Positions 49,483 to 61,646 of a stretch of 64,000 bases of DNA are shown in pieces. The notes under the pieces are model-generated. The model did not search any database. It was not told the DNA's origin and worked only from the letters and a program-made list of their open reading frames with translations. The stretch spans positions 205,391 to 269,390 of the forward strand of contig JAAGOF010000323.1 of NCBI GenBank assembly GCA_010645155.1, written 5' to 3'. Source of the DNA: Tigriopus japonicus. Taxonomy: Eukaryota; Arthropoda; Copepoda; Harpacticoida; Harpacticidae. The position numbers and the translations under genes were made by a program. The number at the start of each line of letters is the position of its first letter. Position 1 is the first letter of the stretch.

Positions 49483-50439
49483 CACACATTGCATGCTTGC
49501 TGAATCACGAACAATTTGGGAGTGACATTTCTGTATATATAGAACTGTAATTCTAACCGACATCAAACACATCATGGGATCAAGCAGTTAAGCGGCAAAG
49601 CAGAAAAGCTACGAGCATATCTGCTATTTTGTGCTAACAAGAACCCTCACTCGCCTTGTTCTCGTATCATTTCATTATGTAAAATTTGATCTGTCTTTCA
49701 TGGAAAGATGTTTATGTTCTTATTTTAAAATAGTTTGGCCAATATGAGAAAAAAAAAACTTTTTTGAGCTGAAATTTAAACGCGCCAGATGATTTCCCTT
49801 TGTTTATCAAACGTATAAATAATATAATGTATAATACATATAAATACGTAAAAATGATAAAAATTGTGGTTTTAAACGATAAGCAGAGTGCTATCTCTGC
49901 ATCCTCTGCTTTTTGGATTAATCCAGAATCCAAGTTGCGATGTGACGAGTGAACCAAACGAAGACATTGAACTGGCTGTATGGGACTTTTATTTAAAGGA
50001 CGACAAAACCGATCTCGATCTTTTAATACATTTTTACAATGCTGCCTTGATAAGTTACCAAAAAGTTAAAAAAGCCCAAGGGTGAAAACTTAAGCAAAGG
50101 AAAAAGAAAACAAGCTTTTGACTTATGAGAATTTCGCAAATTGTGAATTGTTTGGCCACCCTGTACCGTTTTGGACGTAAAAACTTTAGTCCTTTCGGAA
50201 GTTTGCGAAGAAAAGTTGCAGTGCTTTGATGCTGATAGAGAATTTATATTTCAAATTTTCTGCCTCAAAACATGAAGAGCATTGACAAAATATAGTTCCA
50301 CACCCCTGGACCACCTTGAGAGGAAGTCTTTAGGGATCAAAGCAGGGCTCAACATAAATGATAGTGCACATCTTTCCTCCCTGGAGAATCGAAAAGAATG
50401 TCAAAGAAAAACTTGCTTGGGCTTATTTCTCCAGTCCTT

Positions 50440-51987
50440 TTAAGCCTCAGTACGACTTTGGAGATGCTTCATAAATGACATCTTGGCCATTGGAGAGTCC
50501 TGAAAAGAACAATATAACCCAAGTTCGTTCCACGTTTCATTCCTTGTCATATTTCAAAAGCCTGTCCAAACTTCAGAACCCCAAAGCTCCTTGTGTTGGA
50601 ACCAGATAATGCCAGGGTGGTTGTATTCCAACTTGGATACCCGTATTTTCTGCGCCAAACTGGGATAAACCTTAAATGGGAATGTTTTCGACCATGGTTA
50701 CAACCTTTGCTGTCAGAGCCATGAAGGGTGATTTTACAAAATGAAGATATCTCTCAAACAAAAAAGATGAAGAATTCTAAAAATCTGTTTCAATTCCAAT
50801 TCTAAAATCGATTGATATTAGCTGAAATTTGGAAGGCAGTGTTCTTATTTTAATATTTGGGGACATTAATAGTCGAGTGGCGTTCTCAAAGTGGATTCCA
50901 TAACAAACCTTTCAAATGCCACAACAATTCTACTTTTCTTACCGATAGTTGAAGAAGTAGATAGTTGGCGAGTTCCTCGATGCTTTCTCTAGGAGGAAGC
51001 ATCACTTTGACTGGGTATGTTCCAACCGACCGTTTGCCACTTCCAGCCAACCAATCACGATCAAACGTGACCTTAAGAAAATTCAAGGATTTTTTTACTA
51101 ACTTAAACCCTAGATTTTAAAACATTGCGATCTTTTCTTACCGGTGAGCGCTTTCCGCTTCCTGCCAACCAATCTCGTGAAAAGGTTATCTGAGAGACAA
51201 ACGTTACACAATTTTTTTCAGTTATAGTTCTAAATAACTTGCCATTTCACATAATAGACATTGACCGAATATGTTGTATAAGCAATGTTTTTGACCTTTG
51301 TCTTTAAAATTTAAAGAAGAAAAAAATTACAAACGTCAAAAAGCGTTTGTTTTTGCCTCAATAACATAACCAAGAAAGTTATATCATGTTTAAAAACTAA
51401 GGGCCTTGCGACTTATTTAAAAAGCTACTACCTGTTGGAGCACCAGAACTTCTACTGTTAAATTCATTTTTAGCGATAATTGATAAGTACTATAGTGTTC
51501 GTTCTTTCGTCACAACGAAGATGATTGGTTTCACGAAAATATCAAAACTTTAGATCGACGATATTTTCCAACGGTTTTCTCTTTGTGAGCGCAGGAAAAA
51601 CAAGGCCATTTAAAACAAGTAATCAGGGTAGTGTTTCCTTAAAGTAACAAAGCCAACAAGATGCAAAGCAAGATATGGAAATCTGTTTTCCCACCTTTTA
51701 TAAGCCTATAACCAAAGCCAGTCACACCTAGGTATGGTGTTCAATTTCCTGCGGTATCTTATTTAAGCCAATAATCGTTCCAATATTTTGAGCCTTTAGT
51801 CCTTCAGGAATAAATATTGCTACTTACTTGTCCCTCAACTGACGAAGCAAGGACAATGGCGGACATGACGACACAAAGAAAGACGACATCCAATAGTGTG
51901 CACCTTGAAAGCAAACGGGTTATTTTGATGGTCTATAAACCAAAAAAGTTTGGAACATTTTTCTTTGGAACTCTACCTCTTGGACAT
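50440..51987 (-). CDS. ACP: ACP-like (AKH/corazonin-related peptide) neuropeptide precursor, five exons
   Basis: Coding exons are 51987-51977, 51903-51828, 51189-51142, 50943-51071 (minus) and 50499-50440. All introns are GT-AG and frame is kept throughout. Residues 1-28 form a signal peptide (MSKRC, then hydrophobic LLDVVFLCVV, ending VEG) followed at once by Gln29, the last codon of exon 2. Exon 3 encodes ITFSRDWLAGSGKRSP and exon 4 VTFDRDWLAGSGKRSVG plus a spacer ending LANYLLLQLS. Exon 5 adds DSPMAKM and stops after SRTEA. pQ-[IV]-T-F-x-R-D-W is the ACP signature of arthropods; GKR gives amidation and cleavage. The expected products are pQITFSRDWLAGS-amide or, if exon 3 is skipped, pQVTFDRDWLAGS-amide. 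Precursor lengths are 107, 91 or 64 residues depending on exon use. Family known; peptide processing inferred. Confidence 0.75.
50943..51071 (-). CDS. ACP: ACP-like exon 4: second peptide copy (VTFDRDW) and spacer
   Basis: A 129-base, 43-codon exon with phase 0 at both ends (tcttaag|GTCACG and CTATCG|gtaaga). Its first 14 codons parallel exon 3 (LAGSGKR identical). The rest encodes the precursor-associated peptide, with PPRESIEELANYLLLQLS predicted to be helical. If joined directly to exon 2 it supplies residues 2 onward of a pyroglutamate peptide. If joined to exon 3 its copy starts SPVTFDRDW without an N-terminal Gln. Asp replaces the usual Ser at position 5. Confidence 0.7.
51142..51189 (-). 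CDS. ACP: ACP-like exon 3: first peptide copy (ITFSRDW), in-frame cassette
   Basis: A 48-base, 16-codon exon between ctctcag and gtaaga, phase 0 on both sides and separated from exon 4 by only a 70-bp intron. At DNA level it resembles the start of exon 4 (GATTGGTTGGC shared), so it probably arose by tandem exon duplication. It keeps the canonical ACP residues I-T-F-S-R-D-W and a G-K-R processing site. Because its length is a multiple of three, it can be included or skipped without a frameshift. Confidence 0.7.
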
Positions 51988-52003
51988 GATGGTGGAAAAT
52001 GAG

Positions 52004-52034
52004 TGAACTCTGTCGGGATTTCACCCGTTTTATA
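52004..52034 (-). promoter_or_regulatory. TATA box and initiator of the ACP-like gene
   Basis: On the minus strand, TATAAAA (52034-52028) stands 30 bp upstream of an arthropod-type initiator TTCACTC, whose A is at 52004. The first ATG (51987) follows 17 bases later. Spacing and order are as expected for a TATA/Inr promoter, which supports the very short first coding exon. Transcription start inferred. Confidence 0.65.
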
Positions 52035-52369
52035 CTCGAGAACTTGATTTTGGTATGGAATTTATTCAGTACGATCACATCAAAAGTCGCATAAAGATCA
52101 AACAAATACGACGAAACCGATTTTTTTATTTGTCATTATTGGACATCTTTCCACTATTGTAGATCCAGGGCTCAAAGTAGAACATTGGCATTTCCAATTC
52201 ATGAAATATGCATGGAACCAAAGACGATGCATGTTCTTTGAAATATGGCTGGGATTTCTTTGTACTGATTCTTCGCCCCACAATTGAGTTCCAAGTATTA
52301 TTGGCTCAGAAAGGTGTGAGGAAAAGCCATTTCGTCTGATATATCACAGGTACGACTTTTGTTAAATCT

Positions 52370-55300
52370 TCATAAACTGGTCATGGCAGGGGGTCGGGCG
52401 TAGGCCTTGGGGATGAAACCATATTTCCTGGTTTTAGGAGAGTAGGACCACAACCAACCATCCACGGTCTGGTTGCTTAGATCGGCATAAACCCAATCTC
52501 CACGACGGACACTGAGATCATCCGGTGCTTGAGCCTGGAAATAGGAAATCACAGACAAATGAGGGACAGATTCCCTGCTTTGGACGGCGTCAAACGGCGC
52601 CCCCTGTGAGGAAACAATCGAAGGAATTTGAGCTTGCCAAGTGTTTGCTGACAGAGTGATCTAGCTCCCCCAGCTAGCAAAATCGGCTAATTTTTGCTCC
52701 TTTTGTTGTCTCGTTGTAGAGAGTTTTAATGTAAGTGCATGAAAAGTGATTTGTTGTGGGTGCAGTCGTTACAGGTACATGGCAAATATTGGAAACAATA
52801 ACGACACGGTTCCATACGCAAATGTAAGCTAGGAAGTTTTTAATATCCTGGAGTGGCAGGCTAATGATGAAAATTATGGCTTCAAGTCAGATCAAATCTA
52901 TTGCATTCTTTTGCAAATGAGACATTGCTTGCATCAGGTAGCCAACATATTTCCATTTTAAGCTCAATCAAAAGCCAAGGTAAAATAGAAAAAGTGATGC
53001 ACAGCAATAGGACAGGAGATTCACTTCTTTTACCTTGTGGTAAATCAAGCTCCTCAGGTCTGAATCACCTGCGCCTGCAAGAGGTCGCGTTTCATGCTTT
53101 CACTCTTTTGCTAAAGTGCTCTAAATGTCTACTTTGCAAAAAAAGAAAAATTCTAAGTATTGTTCTGTTATGAGATAAAATAGTCTAAATACCAGGAATT
53201 CTTCCGTGAGGAAATGTTTTGACATGTTCTCCAATACTCGACAACGTTGGATTCCCAAAACCTTGCTTTGTACAGGAAAATGGAATGTCTTCAATTTTAA
53301 GTTTTTTGGTTCCGACAACGGAATTCAATGGCGATTTCCGCTTCTTTGACTTTAAATAGGCAAGGTGAGAACCTTCTTGGAACATTCCATTTTGACATAT
53401 TTTCTACCAAAACTCAGGTATTGACGAACGTGAAATTGCCAATTTCGTAATCGGATTTACGAATGAACCTTGCAAGTCAAAAATCTGAACTTAATATTGA
53501 CTTCGTCGTGATGCCAAATCAAGGGATTTCTTTCAAGTCATCGATTTTAATTGATCAAATTATTTTGAGCCCGATATCTCAATAAATAAGAAAGAAAAAT
53601 GGACCATTTCGAATGATTTTTCATCGAATTAAGCGGGAGCTTAGCTTTGCATGCCTTTTGTGACACTAAAACAGAAGGCTAGTTGATTTTGCAATGATAT
53701 TGCAAAACTTGATGGTTACCTTCAGGATAATTAACCAAAACATTATAGTTATGCCCATAGATTGTAACGATCCTTTCTTTAATTTGGAAAAAGTGAAGGA
53801 ACAAACCACAAGGAGTGTGTTGAGAGAAAAATTGCAAGTGCCTTATGCTCGAACGAGAATCAGAGCGCTTTCTTTCTTCATCCGAATGACCCGACAATGG
53901 AACAGCTTGCCACTTCAAATAAGAAGAACAAACTCTATAATTTCTTTTAAGAAGAATTTGACGGATGATATTTTAACATGAATATTTCTGTTTGATTTTC
54001 TCATTTTTCTGTTTTCTTCCTTTTCTTTTTTCTTTTTCTTTTTTTTCCAATACTCTATATCATCATTGTGATGCTTGAGTGGACACAACATTAAACAACA
54101 ATAAACAACAATATGAAATATTGCCACCAATTGCCATCCTATAATTTGATGATTTAGTTTATTTCGTCTAAATAGAACGGCAGAAGGGAATTTGATGGGC
54201 ACATTCTGCTCTCAAATTATATTTCGATAGGCCTGCAACGATTAAGAGGATCCGTTCTTCTGAAAATAAATCCTATGAGAGCAAAACTTTCCCTCCCAAA
54301 AGTTGGAACGAGACCAATACTTCTGTTCCTTTTTCATTGCTTCATTTCCAACGATGTTGAGGCTAAAATCTTTGTCAAGAGGTAGTATTTTCGTTTAAAC
54401 AGCATGCGTATGTAATATGTCATGACAGGATGATTTGCAATTCGCCTAAAACACCTATGTAAAAGGAACTATAGTAGTAAAAATCCCTCTAGAGCTTTTA
54501 GAACTATAAAAATACATTTTAGGATTGATTTCATCTTCGTTTTTGGCGTAAAACATCTACGATCCGACTCTTTCGCTATTAAATTTAAGTGTTAAGTCTT
54601 AATCAATGACTCAAGCCTTCTTGTTCCGAGTCGAGCCATCCGAGGTTGGACTCGTTTACAGCCCTACTCTGAACTACTTGATTTCACTCTTCTCCCTTCT
54701 CTAAGAAAAAAACTTGAAAATAATTTCTTGTTGAAGTGTGCACCTCGTTGTTTACTTAAGCCTTACCTTGTAATCGTAGAGCATGACGAGTTCGGTTCCA
54801 CTGTATCTATTTTCCCCCGATGCAGGAGGACCCCCGGAATTTCCATTGGAAGACGTGTTTGAAGGCAGAGGAGGCGGTGCCGGATTGTTGTTGCCTTCAA
54901 AGCCTGATAATGGCAAACCTGCTGTGCTATGGGTGGATCCCACCACGCCCAAACTATTCATCCCACTCGTTGAAAACGAAGATGGTCCCGACGAACCCAC
55001 GCTGCCCATGGGTCGGGAAACATTGGGCAACCCATTGAAACCATGATCAGGCGGCGGGAAATTATTCTTCACCGGGTAGGCGGAAGATTGGGCGATATTG
55101 TTATTATTGAGCACGGACGCTGGGCGTGTCTGAACCTGAGGCATGGGTAAACCCTGCTCATGATGCTGAATAGTCTGATGACCCATGGGAAAAGGGCCTG
55201 GTTTCCCGCTAAATTGTGACATGGGCTGTTGTTGCTGTGGTGGATGGGATTGGTTTGCGCCGTTGACAAGATTCTCTGGAAGCCAAGCAAAGTTTTTGGG

Positions 55301-58300
55301 AGATGTATGGGTAAATTTGCCCATTTTGTGACTTTATGAATGGAGTTCTTACGATGTCTGTGGATGGCATCGAGAGGATAGATGAAACCCGATGGAACAA
55401 AGCCCTCAGTTTGGTCATATTTGGCCACCCAACACCAATCCGGATCATCAGAGTTGAGCACGGTGACACATTGCCCACGCTCCACGTTCAAATCATTCTC
55501 ATCTTGAGCTTGATACGTGTATAACACAATGTATCGCCCGGCTGGTTCCTAATAATGGAGAGAGAGCGGAAGAAAATCAATTTTAGATCAGCATCTTTTT
55601 GTCGCCCGAAGCTTCATTAGGAATATTGGGAAGTGGAGACGAGAAAAAGTCACCCAGGGTGTTGAGAGATATCGTGTGGGTGTCAATGACCAGATATCAT
55701 GGGTCTGTCCAATCAGGTTTTCTAAGAAGGGTTGCTGTTGCTTTACTGTGATGTGGTCATCATATGTATGTCTCGTTCTTTGAACTCGTTACCCCAACTT
55801 TTGGGTGGGAAACGAGGTCGACCCTCAATCACGAAACGAAAATCAGTACTTAACAAGCCGAAACCATCAATCCAATGTTTGAAAATACCTTAGCCATCAA
55901 ATCCGTGGGAGTTGAATCATACATAATCTAGACTTGGTTCGTGTTTGACAATCAATCCAAAGCCAACAAGAAACCACGATATCGGTGATAAATGCCCCAA
56001 TCAATTAGTTTCGAAGACAAAAACGAAGTGGTTTTAAGTCGTCATGGACTCTGATATCATACCTTATAAAATGGATGGATGTCAGGCTGAGATGAGCTTT
56101 CACTCATGAGTGAATTCGACCTGGATGGATCATTTTGTGACGTGTTATGAGGCGGTAATGGGTGTGGCTGACTGCCACGAGTGTTGTTCTGATTCGACGA
56201 TGGAAGAAGCATCTTGCCAACGGATCCAGAGCTCATTTGATGCTGTTGATGTTGTTGTTGCTGTTGTTTTACAACACTGCTATTTTCAGAATCCGTTTGA
56301 TCTGGACCACCTGAAAAATTGACGATAAGTCATTTTTTATTTGAAAATATGAGGTAAGAATTAGGAATTTGTAATAGAATTTGGCGAGAAAAAAAAAATG
56401 TTTTTTTTTTTTTTTATTTCTCTTCGGGTTTCTACAAGTCTAATTTTATAAAAGCTCTTTTTTAGCTGGAATTCTTCATACTTAATTTACATTTTGAAAA
56501 GAAGCCGAGCCCAAAGTCTTTTGAGTAAAGAAAAAGAGATGAAAAATGGGACCATAAACAAATCATATATAAAATTGATCAAAATCACGAACATAATCTT
56601 GTTTGCCTAGCCTAAAAAAACTTTTATCGGGCCATTTAAAAGCCTCAATAAAATTCCAAGCTCTAATAATGAAGTTCAACGAACAAGCAATACCTGAAGG
56701 CAGGCCTTGCGACGCCGAAGAGGGTAATCCCGGCGAGGTCATGGAAATTTGTGGCAATCCATTCATGGACGTGGCTTTTCCTGGCCCACCTCCGGACCCA
56801 CCCATTCCAAATGGAGCCGAGCCATCTCGAGGCAATTTCTTTTTCACATTGAGTGCCAAACCCGCCAATTGGGAGCCAAATTGGGCGCAGTAGGAATGTG
56901 GAATGAATCCCTCCTTGTTCTCCTCGGATATCACATAGACCCAATCATTTTCCTGGTAGAGAACGTGTACTATCTGAAAGAAGAGAGCACGTTCATCATA
57001 ATCATCATCACTCACAGATTCTAATGTTAAGTGCCAAGCGAGTCATTTATATCAACCTCTAATTTGATGACCATTTCACATTCTCCAAAGCAACGGCATG
57101 ATTCGCACACACTCGACGGATACATTTTCATGTCATTCCTTGATCAAGATTGCTATGAGCGACTCTCAATCAAAGCTGTTCGACCATAATTAATCCTGCT
57201 ATCGGGAAGTGTTCCTCATCGATTCTCAAAAAATCAATGACAACCAACATCAAAAGGTTCCGAATTTAATCACGCCTTGTAAACTGGACTCGATTGCTGA
57301 GGGGCAGAAACTCCCGTAATGAAAGACTTTCTTCTGTCAGAGGTCTATTTCAAGCGGGAATTTCTCCTCACTGAGTGGGCATCCATATGGTTAAATGATT
57401 GTGGTGCTCAAAAGAACCAGGCTTTGGTTTCACATTCCGCTCAAAAAAAAGAAGGAAGAACGGTTCTTTGCAAGTCTTGCTCCGTGAGCTTTGTAATAAC
57501 AAAAAAAACACTGAATTTTTGGACGACGAGGTTGGCAAAGGGAATTGTTTTACATTAGAACAAACAGTTTACTTTCTGTCAATTTATCAATTTTCAGCTC
57601 AGTCCAATGCTGGAATGAAAATTTATCCCATCTCAAAGCTGTGTAGTGTAAAAGGCAAAAAATCAATAACCTCACCCTTCTCATTCCTTTTAGTTTTGAG
57701 AAGGCATAACTTTTGACTCTGATGTTTAATCGAGTTGAAAATTGAAATGCAATGTCACTCCAAACGCAATTCATTTGCTATTGTTGAAAATCATATTTCT
57801 CATCACTGGCCTCCTTGTTTAGAAAATAATCTTGCTTCGATTGTATCAAGAACAAAGTACATCTTCCAGAGAATAAATAGTTGGCTGCCAACATAAAGCA
57901 CAAAATTGTAAACGTGCGAGTCTCAAATCAAGTAAAGGCAGTCCACTTCGTCCACATATGTGAGTTTTTGATGATGTGTCGGTTGGGCGGGATAGAAATT
58001 CAGCTCATTCATCATCAACTTAGAACGATGGCTCACAAAGGACGACTCGAGACCCTGGAAGGATTACTCTGTGTTCAATCCGACCCCCCTGTTCGATTCC
58101 TAAGGATGAGCATTCCACGCTTGGATTTGAGGTTCACGGGGCATCGTATTACCGAAGATTGTTCAAACAACAAAGAATTTCCCCTTGTTTCTCACTATCC
58201 GAGTACATACTTATCCATCTACCAATGACAGATGAGTGGAAGTCAAGGACTGCAAATTTCTGGATTCCATTTCGACTTGGTACGTGTCCCAATGTGTGTT

Positions 58301-61300
58301 TGCTTTTGTGGAGTGCTTGAGCACTTTCACGCATGACGATGATCAAGTTTCATTTGTTTTCTTTGTCCTATCAATGGTTGATCGGCAAAAGAAATCAGAA
58401 ATCTTATGTGACATTTAACAGATTGGTGTCCTGTGTTCTATTCGAACGTGAGATCGACGTGATCAGTCTTCTTGGATTCCCAAATTTATCTTGTGTCTTT
58501 TCTCTCGAAGAGGTAAATGCTGATTGAAGATAGAGAACTCGAGAATTGCGTTCTATTGGTCATATTTTCGTGTCTAAGGGGAAAGCGTTTTGTTTCATGA
58601 ATTCGGAATGAAATTTGCACATTTTCAAGTACCTTTGGCTCAAAACTAGTTTGGGGAAGTTTTAAAGGTGCATCATATTACTTACTATGATCAAAAAATG
58701 ATCATGATGAGTTTGAAGATTCTTGAGGAGTGAAAGTCTGTTGCAAACTTTGGAAAGTTTAGATAATCCTTTTTCAATTTGGCACTGAATACTCTCTTGT
58801 CATGCCAGGTCTCTCCAAAGAGTTCATTGAGTTCACTATGAAAATTAGGATTACTTAAAAACTTTAAACTTAAATGCAGATCGAGTTCGAATTTGGTTTT
58901 GCTTCGAATCCATGAATATTGTTAAAGTAAGTCTCCTTACCCGAGACTTAAAATCCTATCTCCTTTACAGAGTCAGGATTTTTTTTGTTGTATTTGGAAA
59001 TTAAAAGATTCGGGATGTTGAAATCCGGTGAGTGTAACCGGACGAATTCAGTTGGGATTGTGGGTCCAAATTGGTTAGGGATGCGTCAGGGTCGATACTA
59101 ACCCACTAAAACCCCTTAATCAAAATTCTCGAGCGTAATTCGCATTCTTCATTTTGACAATAGATCGAAACGAACTTTTCCCTCAGGTAGCAAATTTACA
59201 CTTTGAAATGCCCACAGCTAGTTCCAACCCATCCCTAGCCAGTTAGGCCCCCAAAATCTCCAGCTGAGTTCGTCTTGAAACACTCATCCGATGTATGTTG
59301 TGCCACAAGGAATTGATCAACTTACGTTTTTATAAGACTATGAATGTTTGTAAGATAATTTCTAATTAATTTGGAGCTAGTCTCATAATTCCAAATGTTT
59401 GAAGATGTCTCTCACTACCTTTCAAGACGTTTCAATGATTGCAACTGGATTCATCGCTCAAAGTTTCTGTACTCAAAATAGCACCCAACCCTATAATTAA
59501 GTTTACAAGATTTCATTGGAAAATACTTAGCCTTGGACCTTTGGAAACTCTAGAAGCCTCACCAGGTGTTTGATGAGATTTTATTAAATAAAAATGGATT
59601 CAGTACACAAGATCAAAACTCAACAGTCGAAGTTTTAGATCAATTCTACAGTTGACATGTTTTCTTATAAAGGAGCACGTGGTGCCACATGGAGTTGGCC
59701 AAAATTCGACCTTTTCAAACTGCAAAGGCCCCTAAAAAGAAAAGAACGAGATAGTTGGGCCCCAAAGTACGCGTCTGATAGATTTTCAAAACAATTTACT
59801 AAATTCATTGTCCCACCCACCATAGCGCCCACCTTAGTTCATAAAAATTCCAAAATGGTTCTTGCTCCTTTTTTGCTTAAAGCAAGAAAAATCGAGTTTC
59901 CTTTCAGTAGTCATTTTTGATGGAATGTCGATGGACTGGAGAGTCGGAAAGGTGTCGAAAATTGGGGGCTAAAACTAATTTCAGTACCCATCATGCTCCT
60001 TGATTAATCTAGTCGCAACGGTGCAACAAGTTTCTCATTTTCAATCACGTGTGTCCCTCTGGACACAATACAAACTTAACCAAGTCCAATTGTGCATCCC
60101 TCTCAAATATGACCTTTTTCATTCCATCCAAATACAAAATTGCCAAAGTTCGTCCAAGTCCTCACGGTCGACAGTTTCACGTGGCTCTAATCCTAAAAAC
60201 CGACCCTAGATTCGATCCAGCCGTGATCCAACTCGGCTCTTCGATTCGATACATCACTATCCGTCATGCACAGAACTGCAAAGATCTCTTTCTTACCTGT
60301 CCGCGTTTGACTTCGAGTTCGTCATCCACACAAGGCGTGAAATCATGAAGCACAACCATTTTGGACTCGGGTCCCAACCCATTCTCCTTCTCGATACCCA
60401 CCCTAACCAGGGTCTCAATGGAGGCACTGCCCGTGATTCGTCCCATGCTGGGAACTGGACCTTGCAGAGAGTCATCGTGTAGAGCTATATAATTAAAAAA
60501 AAACGAAAAGTGAATGCACGTCATTAATCTACAAACTCAATGATCGTCTAGCTGTTGACAAACGACAGGAAAGGCCCATTAAGGGGTGAGGAAAAATGGC
60601 AAGCTTTGATGGAATTTCCGTTGGCTCACGATTTCGCGAGGAAACATGTGGAGAATGTGCATCGAAACGCAGCATCCCGATAATTTTTTGAGCGAAATTT
60701 TTCGTCTCTGCACTTCTTGCACAAGCATTCTAGTTGACTTCGTGGGGGGTCTAACTAGTTTAAGAGCATGGCAGAGTTCAATCGAGAACAAACGATGCTT
60801 GTTCAAGGTGCAATGATAGCATTAATCTGGATCCTCCTTTCAAAGAGACCATGGAGGCTTAATGGCGTCACAAGACAAATGGATTGATTCGCCCAAAAGA
60901 CAACCATATCTTCTTGTGGAGGATTGCAATGTTCGACGACGAGATACATATTTTTGGTTTGAGTGGTTGAAGTGGCACAATGACTTTGCGATTCGAGGTG
61001 GGTTTATGACGATAGCAAAATGAGTTTAGGAGCTTTTTTCAGGCCAAGCCATCGTTGTCATATGATATATTGACGATTTGTCTCGAAGCATAAAATTTGT
61101 TACTCGAGTGAACTCCGTTTTAAAGGAAAAGGAAAATGTAGCTGACTGCCCGTTTGAGAGACGCAAAATGAATGTTCTTTCTGCTGAATTTCATTAGCCC
61201 GAAGGATTTTTCCGAGATTCTGACCCTTGTTTGATGAAAATTCGAAAGTCATGAAGGAAGAAACCATGCAATTAAAATCTCTCTCGTCGATCGTCTCATC

Positions 61301-61646
61301 GGATCTTCATGGCCAAGACGATCGGTGGGTCTCTTCAAGCCATATGTGATCGGCGATCGATATCAAAATCAATGATCTTTTCTTCAGCGATAACTTAATT
61401 GACTATAAGATGCCATGTATTTTTCGAAAAAGGAAATAAGTGGACCTTAACGTGTTTACTAAAATTCTATCAATAACATAAGTTGCTTCAAACAGATACT
61501 TAATATTTGGGTAAGAAAGTATTTTTTTTTGATGGGATATGAGTGACAAAATCAAGCGTGTGACCCAAAAAAAAACTTTTAGTTTGGATTTACTTACGTT
61601 TCTTTTTCTTGTTTCTCTTGATGCGCACCGGGCACAAAAAAGCCAT
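52370..61646 (-). CDS. Dlish: Three-SH3 adaptor, Dlish-like (Dachs ligand with SH3s), seven exons
   Basis: Coding exons are 61646-61598, 60484-60297, 56973-56694, 56310-56063, 55548-55353, 55275-54767 and 52534-52370. All introns are GT-AG with matching phases (1,0,1,0,1,0), giving 544 residues. The N-terminus is MAFLCPVRIKRNKKKK. SH3-1 spans about 58-112 (MVVLHDFTP to GFIPHSYC), SH3-2 about 261-315 (IVLYTYQAQDENDL, DWCWVAK, GFVPSGFIYPLD) and SH3-3 about 481-537 (LVMLYDYK, GWLWSYSPKTRKYGFIPKAY). The protein ends RPPAMTSL. Linkers are low-complexity: Gln/His-rich (KQQQQQHQQHQ), Ser/Asn-rich and Pro/Gly-rich. In Drosophila, Dlish binds the atypical myosin Dachs at the cell cortex and acts in Fat/Hippo growth control and planar polarity. 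The arrangement and termini suggest orthology, from memory of the family. SH3-1 and SH3-3 are each split by an intron. Confidence 0.85.
52535..54766. other. Dlish-like intron 6 with two repeat insertions
   Basis: A 2.2-kb intron holding a fragment of the palindromic AAGAAGCACTGAA family (about 52846-53100, starting CCTGGAGTGGCAGGCTAATG) and, on the plus strand, a LINE 3' fragment (53690-54115). The rest shows nothing recognisable. Confidence 0.6.
53800..54115 (+). mobile_element. LINE 3' end fragment of a second family
   Basis: The frame reads VPYARTRIRALSFFIRMTRQ, then WNSLPLQIRR and SFKKNL, the conserved C-terminus of Jockey/CR1-like ORF2 proteins (R-x-WN-x-LP ... FK). It is followed by a T/C-rich stretch and a tail with repeated AACAATAA units (54088-54112). 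Heavily 5'-truncated; sense orientation is opposite to the host gene. Confidence 0.65.
56392..56417. repeat. A-run then T-run (possible foldback of a poly(A) tract)
   Basis: A run of A immediately followed by a long run of T between Dlish-like exons 3 and 4. Simple sequence only. Confidence 0.7.
57590..57835. repeat. Palindromic dispersed repeat (AAGAAGCACTGAA family), fragment
   Basis: It keeps the right part: GCATAACTTTTGACTCTGATG, AATCGAGTTGAAAATTGAAA, CGCAATTCATTTGC, GAAAATCATATTTCTCATC and GGCCTCCTTGTTTAGAAAAT. It lies in Dlish-like intron 2. Confidence 0.55.
59036..59290. mobile_element. MITE with about 55-bp terminal inverted repeats, copy 2
   Basis: The left end is GAGTGTAACCGGACGAATTC and the right end CAGCTGAGTTCGTC followed by AAACACTC. 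It shares GGTTAGGGATGCGTCAG and AACCCATCCCTAGCCA with 3763-4032. It lies in Dlish-like intron 2. Confidence 0.65.

Noticed and set aside
49132..49514. Open frames with DTFGHFWTLL or KCPKVSKSVQ repeats, looking like a repeat protein
   Set aside because: Produced by the TTTTGGACAC decamer array of a transposon; open in several frames on both strands.
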